DNA of 64,000 bases, taken from NCBI GenBank assembly GCA_000711775.1, contig ARYC01000593.1, positions 1-64,000 on the forward strand, read 5' to 3'. The notes under the pieces are model-generated. The model was not told where the DNA came from. It worked only from the letters and a program-made list of their open reading frames with translations, and searched no databases. This document shows positions 10,205 through 21,089 of this stretch, piece after piece. A program made the translations under genes and the position numbers. Origin of the DNA: Oxytricha trifallax (taxonomy: Eukaryota > Ciliophora > Spirotrichea > Sporadotrichida > Oxytrichidae). Position 1 is the first letter of the stretch. Each line of letters starts with the position of its first letter.

Positions 10205-13110
10205 TGAGCATTTTTCAAAGTTCTTAGAGTTTCATTGAGTTTTTATTAGTGATTCTCCAAAATAAAAAGAATCCTTATTTACCATATGGCAATAATCTTG
10301 ATGATCCTAAAAAATTTAACTTAATAATATTGTGACAAAGATATTACAATGTATCCGAATTTGTATATTAATTTATATAACCTCAGCCTATCCTTATTCA
10401 TAAATAATTGCACTGAGTAAATTGAGGTACCTTAAAATATATAGTAAACTAAAATATATGATAATATTGAGGTCCCCTAAAGATATATTTAAAAATCTAT
10501 CAAGTTAAATTTTAAAGTTAATCATTTGTAATATTCAATCTAAAGCCAGAAACCTTGGTTATATATTTGGTTTGTAGTTTTTGGCAAATAATATCCTAGT
10601 ATTAGTTTAATAATTTAAGGCATAAAATTATAAGTATTTTAGCTTTAAAATGTTTGAAATTCTAGTTAGAAAACGATTACGTTTAAAATGAAAACTATAT
10701 ACTTTGAAACATTATAATGAAAATTGTTTAACAAACTCTGATGATTCTATATAAACACTTGGGTCATGTGACTTCTACTCTATCATTTCTAGAGAATCGT
10801 AATAAGTAGATAGACAAAATTGTCTGAATTATGAGGATAAATGAAAAACTGTTTGATGGAATTCTAATTATTTCAAGAATTGCTATATAATGCTACTATT
10901 CCTATCTTTATTTTTGAAGCGAAGATAATATGACAGGTAATTTCAAATCTACTAAAAATCGGATGTGTCCTTCCACACTTCTTGATTACCTTGCAAATGG
11001 GTTCAATGATAAATGGAGAGATCAACTATTAGTTTTTAAATTTTCGATAGAAGAAGATTAGTTAATTAAATGCAAGTTTAAATTATCATTGCTATATTCA
11101 ATAAATTAATTTATTGATTTTAAAAGATAATAAACTAAAAATTAAAAGGCTTTGTATAGGCAAAAAATCCTTATGTTTAGCTAAGTAAACTGTAGAATAT
11201 TCAGGAAAATTATAGTTTGAGTAGAAAAAAAAAATTGTAATTATATTATTATAATTGATAAGAAACAGAAAAAACTTGGAAAAATTATAAAAATTATTAA
11301 AAGTAAAAAAATTAGATCAAGGATGGCGATATTATTATTTGAAAAATAGATATACCATAATATTAAATTAAATATTTAAGAACTTGAATTGTAAAAAAAA
11401 CTATTTAAGTGAAGTTCAACTTTCAAGAATTAAATCAAAAATAAATACTCTATTCAGAAAGATAAAGAAAAGAAGTTAATCAAACAGAAATAAAAAAAGA
11501 AAAGAATCACTTTGTACAGCAAACATACTGCGCCTCCATGTTATACAGGCAATAATCATAAAATTTCATTAAAGCTATAAAATAAAACTTCCTAACTAAA
11601 CCACCACTTATCTATTCCAAATAAAACCGCAATATAGAATATTTCGTAATTTAATCTTTCACCTTATATCATTTAGGAATAGTCTACTTACTCTAAGTTT
11701 GACTTTGTTACAGATCAGAAAATTGCAAATTATGCTTAAATACTTAACTAACATTTTTAAATTTAATCTCTCAACTATCTTATCATTTAAAGAGCAAAAA
11801 TTACCCAAAGATATGCAATAAAATGCTCATTAAGAAATAAGTGAAAAAATTATCTAAATGGTAATTAATTTAAAATATATTATGAAATATGAAGTAATTA
11901 ATAATGCAGAAAAAACTAAAATTAGCAGCAATCTCAAAAATATCAGTAAATATTGAGATTGACTATTAAACTCAAGTGAGAATTATATATAAATATATTT
12001 GCAAAATCAATATCTATAGTATTTAAATGATCAGTAGTATGAACCATGGCTTTAAAATCTGAACCATTTCCAACAGAACAAAAATAATTACATTCAAGTT
12101 GGCTTGGTGTTATGTACAATGTATATATTAGAAAATAAATATAGATTAAAGGATAACCCAGAACAGTTTAAAATGTCTGCCTATGAAGACTATATAAGAA
12201 TTTTGTTTGAATATTTTGTTGATATACAAAAAATGTCTCTTACGATTAGTTGACAGAAATCACCTAAGGATATAAAGGCATATAAGCAGCTTAAGAAGAT
12301 ATTAAGCTGGGACCATCTCTAAAAATTAATTGATCAGTGAAATAATAGTTTAATTTATCAAATTTATAATAAAAAACAAGGCAAATAAGGAGAGTCTACA
12401 CTCAACAAATATCAAAATGAAGGACTATAAATATTTCAAAAACTTTATAAAAAATATTCAATGCCTAATGCGGCAGACGTAACTCACATAAAAGTTTGGA
12501 GATATTTGATATTGTTAACAGAAACGATTTGGAGGAAGACTTTTGACATAATTATTAATGAGCCACTATGGAACAATTTTGATGAGAATGCAGTAAAGGA
12601 TTCAATCCATCAGAACACTTGCTATCAGACAAATAGATTATCTCAATATCATTTATTAAATTATAAAAGAATTACTTTTTTACGTAGATGGCAAAATGTA
12701 GTCATCGATGACAGAAATACTGTATCTAGAATATTTGTAAGTTTTTTATTTATTTTAATTATCTAAATTTGTAATTTTATTGACGAATTTTTATGGGCAA
12801 AAGCAATTGAAAATGGAAAAGTGAGATCTGGAAAAGATACACAACAATTCATGTATTTGAAAAGGCATATAATTGCGTAATGAAAGATAACAAGATAAGA
12901 ATGGAATGTTTTAAGTTTCCAATGTTATTGCAGAAACTATTAGAGAGGCATCTTAAAAGCCTGATGAACAGTATGCCCTAATTGATGAAAGTCTTTGCTC
13001 TCATGGATTCATGCTTGAAATATTTGCAGAGGGTCACAATATAAGAAATGGAGTCGTATCATTGGAAACTAAAAATGACATCATTCGTTTTTATATCTCA
13101 TAGCATTAAA
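10205..13110 (+). CDS. Large split gene, possibly IP3-receptor-like (weak)
   Basis: Successive same-strand segments are protein-like: 10205-10412 (NPYLPYGNNLDDPKKFNLII), 10735-10934 (HLGHVTSTLSFLENRNKQID), 10961-11100 (STLLDYLANGFNDKWRDQLL), 11222-12749 (long, including ILENKYRLKDNPEQFKMSAY, VLCTMYILEN, DVTHIKVWRYLILLTETIWR), and 12800-13110 (WKSEIWKRYTTIHVFEKAYN, ALIDESLCSHGFMLEIFAEG, then HN). TGA stands at Trp-like places such as KLIDQWNNSL. A 26-nt GT..AG gap near 12910-12936 keeps frame. LEIFAEGHN resembles the LLCEGHN motif of RIH-associated domains in IP3/ryanodine receptors. That single match is the only basis for the suggested family. The total of over 800 codons fits a large protein. 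Confidence 0.45.
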
Positions 13111-13958
13111 TTTACCATAAAAATAATTAATCATAATTATCTTAAAGATTTTACCTTAAAAAATATCTGAAACTATAGAGTCAAACCATTTAATCTTTAA
13201 AATGATATTCTGAGGATCAACTTTTAATTCAAAATCATATAAAATTGAAAATTTGATAAAATTTACAAGCATTTTCAAGACAATCTTTATTAAATTTAAG
13301 ATTAATTATGAAAAACTACTTAAAAATAGCTATAGGTAAAATTAGTTAATATAACAGGAGTTGGGAGGACTTTATAAATAGCAATATGATGATAAAAATC
13401 TTCATTTGCATTAAAACAAATAACAATTAAGTAAACTACATAAAATTGTTTTATTATAAATATAAAGAATGTTCAAAATTAGTTAAAATTGAATATGTTT
13501 TAATAATGAAGTCATTTGCACAAGTTATTATAATTAATTACCTATTTTATTTAGTGTTAATTACTCTTTGCTTTTAATTGATTGAAATATTTATAATATC
13601 TTTATGAAAATGTTACTTAAAGGTATTTTAGTTTAAGATCTTTATTTTAATTTATTTTTAATTTGAAGCAAGAATTATTGGTTTGATAAGGTGATGAATT
13701 AGAGGAAAATGATAGATTCACCAAGCATAAGCAATTATAAATAACGAGCTTATAATCAGGTAAATTTAATATTTTAAAATATTTAAAATCAAAATACATT
13801 TTATGAACTATATAGAATTTAATTTCCAATACTATTAGAAACTATTTATAATAATTTCTAGAAATATTGAGCAAAATTGTTAAAAATTTTAATTCAAAAA
13901 TATCAATAAATAATTGTATATTCGTTCTCCTTGAATTGAATTGAAATTTATTTAAATA
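13111..13958. other. Intergenic, nothing recognised
   Basis: A+T-rich stretch between the large gene and the Rep element. Reading frames here are Lys/Asn/Ile/Tyr-rich without acidic blocks and look non-coding. Confidence 0.5.
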
Positions 13959-14366
13959 TATTGTTAAAGTATAATTGATTTGGGGAAATTCAAAAATACA
14001 AATATAAATCAATTTAACTGTAGGCGTAACAGCCACTGATTTGCGAAGCATTTAATCGTAATTTGATTTGAGTTTAATGTTCTTAGTGGCAGTTTAATCT
14101 TAAAAGTTTAGTGATCTAATTTAAAAAAAGTGGAAAGTTTTTTTTGTACCATTGGTACATTGGCTCACGAATTCCTCTCATTGGTGCCCTACAAACATGC
14201 GAGCTTCGGAATGTACCAATCTAAAACGGTACAATATATTAGGGCGTACTGATCTAGTTTTAATGTACCAATGTACCATTTGGACATTGAAAAGTTTTTG
14301 TTTTTTTTAATCGGTACATTGTGAAAAGTGGTATATTAAATTATTAGAGCAATTAATTAGATAATA
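13959..14366 (+). repeat. Left terminal inverted repeat of the Rep element
   Basis: Contains repeated GTAC-centred motifs: GTACCATTGGTACATTGG near 14147, AATGTACCAATC near 14212, CGGTACAA, GCGTACTG, AATGTACCAATGTACCA near 14263 and TCGGTACATTG near 14310. Spaced short repeats in the ends of a Rep element are typical of initiator binding sites (iterons). That role is inferred. Confidence 0.85.
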
Positions 14367-14595
14367 GCGATTAGTTTGTTTTTAAAATTAAATTTTCAAA
14401 AGAATGGAGTGAAGTTTCCTCATTTACTCATCGTGTGTCAACCATCAATAAGATATAAAACAGATGCATTAGTAAACGAATACAAAGTACAGCCTAAGGG
14501 CAAGTTTCTTCTTCAAGATTCAACTCCCGATAGCAAAGAAGAACTTCAAAATGTAAGAGAAGTCGTTATTAGAAACCCATGAGCGTCTTGGGAAT

Positions 14596-15816
14596 GTGTT
14601 CCAGTACAGGGATATATCAACTGATCAATTATACTTGAGTATTCATGTCAAGAGTGGGGCAGCTGGGCTCTCTAAAGGCTACTTCAGTGCTACACGATAT
14701 GCAGGAAAGAATGCCTTGGACAAGCTAAAGTTGGACGCGCGCAGTATTGGAGAAGTAGAGGCTAGAAACCTATTTAAAACTCCTTAAAAGCTTGAACTGA
14801 TGCTTGGTGATTCCCATAAGTTTGCAGAGTTAATCTCAGAGAGGAGTTGCAATGGAACCTCTAAGAACTTGATTTCAGAGGAAGGCAGCAGCCTATCAAA
14901 AAAAGCGATACTGAAAGAATACATAGGAGGCGTGAGAGCAGGTCGATTGAGTGATGCTTCAGACATGTACGAGGAGAGCAAGGGTGATTATGAAAAACTA
15001 ATTATGATTGGGAGCTGCGAGAATCAACTCAGAGTGCATTAAAAGTACCTCAAAAAGATTGGATCTGGACTTACATCTCCACTGCCAAAGATAGAGTAAC
15101 TGATGGGATACATAGAGAGCTCCTCTAGGTCTGACAAGAACCAGAATGAAATAAGTGCCGGGTTCCTGAGGGATTGCAAATACTACGACGCTGTTGAGGC
15201 GCTTTACAGTGTGATCTTTAGAAGATGCCCGGAGAAAGTCAATGCGGTATGGTTTTGTGGCGATCCTGACAATGGCAAGTCCACGCTAGCACGGATGGTG
15301 GAACAGATCTTTATCACTGAGAGATTAAAAGAAGGTGACGCCAACTTCCTGATAGATGATAGCAAGCCATTCACTCTGCCTTCTCTTGTGATCATGAATG
15401 AAATCAACCACAGGCACTTCTTCAGTAAGCGAAACATTGCCACGATGAAGCTATTCCTGGAGGGGGAGGGCTACCCGATCAGCGTAAAGTATCAAGCCAA
15501 CGAGATGAAATTTGTGGGTTGCCAGATTATCATCACATCAAACACTACCCCATTCGAGAAAATGGAGAGCGCGGACAGGGAGGCATTCTACACACGAATC
15601 AAGCTGGTGAACATGCATCTACACGAGTTGAACAGGGATGGGTCGAAGACATTTCCATTCACCACAATACAGTTGGCCAAGTACTTTAGGAAGAGATTGC
15701 AGGAAGACGGGGTCGTTGAGGGCAGAAAGCAGGATGTGAAGATGACAGAAGCCAATCAGGACGCTGAAGACACGGCAGATAAGACGCATGATCGCGAGGA
15801 TAACGATAACTAATGA
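14596..15816 (+). CDS. Replication-initiator-like protein with SF3 helicase domain
   Basis: The C-terminal half is a superfamily-3 helicase: Walker A in WFCGDPDNGKSTLARM, a Walker B-like hydrophobic-acidic strand SLVIMNEINHRHFF, a B' region GYPISVKYQANEMKFVG, motif C IIITSNTTPF, and a candidate arginine finger AFYTRIKLVN. The order and spacing match Rep proteins of CRESS-DNA viruses, parvovirus NS1 and papillomavirus E1. The part before it contains RYAGKNALDK, whose Tyr-x-x-Lys could be an HUH-nuclease motif, but no HUH pair is convincing. More of the N-terminus may lie upstream, from about 14376. TAA/TAG are used as Gln, and the frame closes with TGA at 15814. Codon use is far more G+C-rich than in neighbouring genes. 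The acidic tail (DAEDTADKTHDREDND) is unusual. Confidence 0.75.
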
Positions 15817-15823
15817 ACGTACC

Positions 15824-16230
15824 TTATCTAATTAATTGCTCTAATAATTTAATGTACCACTTTTTACATTGTACCGATAAAAAAAAAACAAAAACTTTTC
15901 AATGTCCAATTGGTACATTGGTACATCTGAATGAGATCAGTACGCCCTAATATATTGTACCGTTTTAGATTGGTACATTCCAAGGCTGCAATGTTTATAG
16001 AGCACCAATGAGAGGAATTCGTGAGCTAATGTACCAATGGTACAAAAATAACTTTCCACTTTTTTTAAATTAGATCACTAAACTTTTAAGATTAAACTGC
16101 CACTAAGAACATTAAACTCAAATCAAATTACGATTAAATGCTTCGCAAATCAGTGGCTGTTACGCCTACAGTTAAATTGATTTATATTTGTATTTTTGAA
16201 TTTCCCCAAATCAATTATACTTTAACAATA
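15824..16230 (-). repeat. Right terminal inverted repeat of the Rep element
   Basis: Inverted copy of 13959-14366 with the same GTAC motifs. It differs at scattered bases and in the length of one T run. Clear differences cluster near 15925-15990. No unambiguous target duplication was found outside it. Confidence 0.85.
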
Positions 16231-16318
16231 TTAAGATTGATATTTCTTAATTTCATTCAAATTATGCATGAAAAAAGTATGTAATAAAAAATAGCTATTT
16301 TATTAAGATAAATATTAA

Positions 16319-18357
16319 ATGTCTTGGTTTAGAGATGCTAATCGACTATTATTAGGGATATTAAGCAGTAAAAACTAAGGTTTGCTAGAAGTAGACTCTA
16401 TATTTGTGTATCTACAAAGAACTCATGCTTTCTTCAAATATTTCAACTGGTTATAAAAATTAAAAAAAATCATTATAACTATTTAACAAGTAGATTGTTA
16501 AAGCTTCTCGATTTTTTGAATTTATGAATATCTTTTTTAGTTTTATTTAAAATAGTTATGTTTAAAACTCAGTTACTTAATATTTAAAATTTAGCTTTTA
16601 GCTACCTTGAAGTAAAAATGGCATTTTTTTTCTCTAAAAGGTAATAAGTTCTTTACATTTACTTAAGAATTTAAAACTGAATAAATAATAATTATTTCAC
16701 TGTTATCTCATTTTATGTCGATAGAAGTAATTAATTTACTTATTGTAAACTTATAATCCAATTATAATAGATTAATTTGAGTTTATTAAAGGTTGTAATA
16801 TTAATAAATTTATTAGAACAAATTAATATTATTATAATTAAGCAGTGGTTTTCATTTTATAAAAAGTATTTATATATAAGTTACTATAGGTATAAATAAT
16901 AAGTTAACTGAAATATTGTTTTTTAAATAGTAAATAATTCTTTTAATACCATGAATGAGTCTTAAATTTTATTCATTGTAAAATAAATGATGGAAGAAGT
17001 GTTTAAGCCAATCAGTCTCTAATGAAATGGCTCGCAGTAGCATCTACAGTGCAGCAATTGCTCATCTATGCTCTATTGTAGGTTAAGGGGTCTCAACATG
17101 CAATAATGATTAGATCGAACAACTTTTTTGCATATTAGTACACTCCCTTGTTTGCAATCATATTACATTGATTAGAATTACATGGTTTCCATTAAGTATT
17201 ACATATATTGTAAAGATAATGGATTTTCACTGGAGCATTGGAGTCTAGGTGCTAAAAATCAAGATATGTCAACTTCATTTGATTAATTCTGTTATTATAA
17301 CCGCAAGAATTAAATGAGCAAAAGATGTAGTTAGTCTTGTATCGCTGCTTCTAATGCATTAATCTGCTTTGAGGTGTCTTTTAGCCTATAAAAATTAAGC
17401 TCAGTAGTTCAGGAGATGATATATACCAGCGTGGATGATAACTGAATTGGTAGAGAGGTCAGTGAGATAATAGTCAGAACGAGGGGAGTCTCAAGAATTT
17501 TTTATCCTTAGAATGTATATATGTTAGTACTTTGTTAGAATTACTTAAGATAATATAAAATTTTCCAGGTTATCTCTCTAAAAATAATTGAGAGATAGAT
17601 TTGGCCTCAAATAGTAACGGAAGAACCTATAAAAAGATTTGTATATCTAATTGACTTAAATAGGTGTAAAAATAATATAAGATAAGGATAGAAGCATGTT
17701 GTATCTGAAGAAATTGAAAGAAAAATGTTAGAAAAAATATGCTCTTTTCACTTGTCCTTCTAGAATCGAAATTATATTAATTTTTCACTGCTACAAGTGG
17801 TACAATAATTAATATCTAATCCAATGGTTCAACCGGAATTTAACTTTTAAATAAGATATTTCGAAAATTTTAAAGAGGAAATAGCATGGTCAAATCAGAA
17901 CGAAGAATCGAAGTAAAACTCGTAAATGATTTGTCATTGAGAAATTAAAGCAAAAATGTGAGAGAGAAGAGACGAAGACAACAATTACAAATGATGTAGG
18001 AAAGAAGCATCTAGAATCCAAAGTTGAAGAGGAAGTAGATTTTGAAGGCAAAATGAATGTCACATACTTGATAAAAGATTACATAGATATTGATAAGAAG
18101 AGTAACAATACACCTATGATGATGATAATGAAGGGTTCAATTACTAAGAGCTTATTTACAATAAACTTGTTAAAATTACCTATAATAAGAAGAAAAATAA
18201 CTTTTAATTAATGTGGCTATTTTTCTTTTCTTTCTTAGCAAATAATTAACATGATGATTACAGAGTTAATTGATTCCGACATATTGAGCTTAAAAAATAA
18301 TAAGGAAGTCAAATACCAAAAAACACACACAAATATTAGGGTTTTGATTTTATAGTA
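16319..18357 (+). CDS. Host-type split gene, unknown function
   Basis: Starts MSWFRDANRLLLGILSSKNQ at 16319. Later segments: about 16994-17130 (NEMARSSIYSAAIAHLCSIV), 17147-17931 (DNGFSLEHWSLGAKNQDMST, TSVDDNWIGREVSEIIVRTR, HVVSEEIERKMLEKICSFHL), 17953-18210 (KKHLESKVEEEVDFEGKMNV, YLIKDYIDIDKKSNNTP), and 18238-18357 (MITELIDSDILSLKNNKEV) before a GT donor. One TGA in the long third segment sits at a Trp-like place. A polypyrimidine tract ending in AG at about 18239 looks like a splice acceptor. No domain was recognised. Grouping into one gene is inferred from order and strand. Confidence 0.4.
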
Positions 18358-19703
18358 AGTCTTCTGTATACATAATAAAATTAATTTATCATTTTCAATA
18401 AAGACTTAATTTTTATATTTTTTTGATATACCTATAATAAACATTAAGACTTATAAAGACATGATTAATGGTTCAAAATAATTGAATAAATATCAATTAA
18501 TAATTTCATAAATTGCAAAGTGATGATATAAATAAAGTATAATTACTATAAACAAAACCCATTTAAGTGATGCTCCTAATCAGTTTATGTTTTAACTTAA
18601 ATCTTCAATAAATAAACTTAAAGAAATCAGTAATTCCCCTTGGAAAATACTTCTTTTAGTTTTTAAGTCTTATATATTTATAATCAGTTAATTTGATTGA
18701 TTTTAGTATATAATTGGATTAATTAAAATTGCTTTTAAATATCTGGAAACGCTTTATGTCTCTTGTATTTTATGTGATGTCTATCATGTTTGAACTAATT
18801 ATTAATTTTTATTAATTAAAATCTAACACAATACAACTTAACATCTCTATTTTTTTTTTACTTAAATGAAGCAATGTATTTTTACTTTTTAGTTAAATTT
18901 TGCCTTTTTAAAAAATAAATATGGAATAAATTTCGTATTTTAAATTATACTTGACTAGTCTTAACTGCTTTTAGCTTTAGCCATGTCACTTTACAAGTTA
19001 AATTAAAGTTTATTAATAGTTTTATAGGCAAATAGCTTATTACAGCGATAAACTAAAACTATTTATACCTTAAACATATTCCATGCTTCTGTATCTTATC
19101 TCTAAATGTTTTCATCAAGATTTAGGATTTTTTGCTGGATAATAAATGATTTAATTATTTAAAATAAAATAAAAATTGGAAAAATTTAATTATTCATATT
19201 AATTGCACAGCATTCATAAAATTAGATTGAAATATCATTTCTTTTATCATTTTAATGTACTTTATTTTTATTCTTGTCGGTTATTTTGTGTTTTTCAATT
19301 CATTTTACCACATGGTTTACTTTTTAATAATAATTATTATTGATAAAAGCTCTTTAAAGCTATTCAGTTGTTAGTGATAAATTTGAAAAAGCGAGTGCAG
19401 CCAATAATGATATTTTTTTGAATAACATGAATTAGTGATTAATGTTATAATTGATAATTAAGTAAAAATAGAATGACAAGTTGAGGAAATAAAAATACAT
19501 TCTGTTGTAATAAAGTAGAACTTTTATCATGTATAGTTATTGGCTTAAATTATTAAAAATTATTTATAATTATTAAATATGCTATTGAAAGATAATTATT
19601 TTTCTCTCATATTTGAAATATTTATATGAAGATTTGCTTTAATTTTTATTTAGTTTAAATTGACATGTTAATAATAACTTTTTAAATATAAATCCTATGT
19701 TAT
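18358..19703. other. Sparse region with short exon-like pieces
   Basis: Mostly A+T-rich. Two short protein-like pieces were noted: minus strand about 19145-19070 (ILNLDENIQRQDTEAWNMFK, then GTATAA) and plus strand about 19365-19440 (VVSDKFEKASAANNDIFLNN). Neither can be tied to a gene. Confidence 0.3.
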
Positions 19704-19990
19704 TCATTTTTTTTTATATCTCAACCTATAAATCAATAAATTGTAATAGCTTAACTTTTGCCGGTATAAACATCTCTTGTTTATGTGACAATATAATTTC
19801 TCATAGTAATTGAGGTAAATGCTTTCTAGTTTTGATTTATATCTCTTATCTCGTTTATTGTTATATGTCTTTAAGTAGATCATTTTATTTAATTTAGATG
19901 ATAATTTTATTTCATCCTTACCATTTTCGTTCTCAGCATTAATATTCCTTTAAATATTCGTTCGGTTTCAACGAGGTATTAATTAAGCAT
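19704..19990 (-). CDS. Short Lys/Tyr-rich coding candidate
   Basis: An ATG at 19883 opens 59 codons to TGA at 19706-19704 (MIYLKTYNNKRDKRYKSKLE, LYCHINKRCLYRQKLSYYNL). Sequence upstream to about 19990 also reads protein-like (LKPNEYLKEYQCWERKW, then GTAAGG). The composition is close to what A+T-rich DNA gives by chance, so this is a weak call. Confidence 0.25.
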
Positions 19991-20102
19991 TATGATAATC
20001 TGAGGACTAGGTGTGGCATTTTGCAGAAATTTGTTTGGTTTTTAATATTATCAAGATAGCTATTATAATTTATGTAATTTTATAACAAAATGAATTTATA
20101 AT

Positions 20103-20420
20103 TATTGTAGGAATACATTAGAATATGGAAAGATTAATAAATAACTAGCAATTCAATTGATATTTCGTAGCAGTTATCTTTCTCTTAATCAAGACATAAT
20201 GGTAAATTGCTTTATTGAGAATTCTATATAAGCTAAACTTTATTATTGGCTGTGCTACTCAATTGTATCCACAAGCGAGATTAATCGACTTTAGTTTTAC
20301 ATTAAATCATATAAACAAGTTACTCAAAATTTAAAATCAATTTATTTGCTCAAGAGATGCGAAAGACCAGCATCGCCCATATTTTAATTAATTTCTAAAT
20401 TTGAAAGTCCTACAATTATG
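20103..20420. mobile_element. Decayed MITE M6, TATTGTAGGAATAC family
   Basis: Left end TATTGTAGGAATACATT matches the MITEs at 37733 and 39755. The interior shares GCTAAACTTTATTATTGGC and AAGCGAGATTAATCGACTTT with the 39755 element. The right end is eroded and its position approximate. Confidence 0.6.
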
Positions 20421-20479
20421 GCTTTGACTAATGAGAAAAACATATTTAATTCTTAAAAGAATAATTATTCTATCCACTT

Positions 20480-21089
20480 AATATTGATAAACTAATATTA
20501 AACTTAGCCGAAAGATTGTAACCACCATGAATAAATACCTTTTTCCAATTTAATACCTATGTTTTCTTGGCAATAACCCAATAATTATTTTGCTACTATA
20601 GTTAAGTGAATTATCAATTGCTTTACATTAAATTTCCGGTATTTCTCTTTTATAAATCGTTGAGGTCATTATCCTCGGCTTCTTACAGAATTTAAATGCT
20701 GTACTAAGTAAGTAAATTAATTTATAAATAATTTGCTTTTAATTATTTAAAATATTAATTATGTTAACCGTTCTCACATGATTATTTTTGATACCTATTA
20801 TTCTAGTTATGACTATTTATTCAATTACGCAAAGTTAATAAAGCAATAGTTGACTTTTTCACTCCTGTTGTTTATATTGAAAATAGCTTTTATCCTATCC
20901 TTGTTAACTATTTCTTTGCACTTTCTTGTTCTATAATGTTTTTTATGCTCACCATTTGCTTTATAAAAATACCTATGCATTGGAATTAAATTAAAATGTT
21001 TTCCTCCTTTTAGGATGGTATTCGAATATAAGCCTTTACTGTTACTTTGCTTTATTATAGTTTGCATCATTTGCTGTTATTGGTTGCAT
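20480..21089 (-). CDS. Host-type gene candidate, unknown
   Basis: ATG at 21089 opens MQPITANDANYNKAKQQQRL and continues with EYHPKRRKTFQFNSNAQVFL, QSKWWAQKTLQ and RNSQQGQDKSYFQYKQQEW, with TGA at Trp-like places. After an A+T-rich stretch it goes on with KKPRIMTSTIYKREIPEIQC, SSKIIIGLLPRKHRYQIGK. The basic, Gln-rich composition is like known ciliate proteins. A second frame on the same strand (YSNTILKGGKHFNLIPMHRY) is also readable, so the frame choice is not certain. It ends close to the decayed MITE at 20103-20420. Confidence 0.35.

Larger units (their letters stand above)
13959..16230. mobile_element. Rep element: SF3-helicase gene within 0.4-kb inverted repeats
   Basis: A 2272-bp unit bounded by terminal inverted repeats of about 407 bp (13959-14366 and 15824-16230) that are roughly 95% identical, starting TATTGTTAAAG. 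Only one gene lies between them. The design (single replication-initiator gene between long inverted repeats rich in GTAC motifs) recalls parvovirus-like or CRESS-DNA genomes and Rep-bearing plasmids or transposons. No capsid gene was seen. The interior is much richer in G+C than the host around it, which points to a fairly recent arrival. It looks whole or nearly so, with at most about one suspected break. Family placement is open. It is treated here as a fossil. Confidence 0.8.

Noticed and set aside
15204-15443. 79-codon minus-strand frame within the Rep gene
   Set aside because: Lies antisense to the helicase motifs and has no family likeness. It is a by-product of the G+C-rich coding strand.
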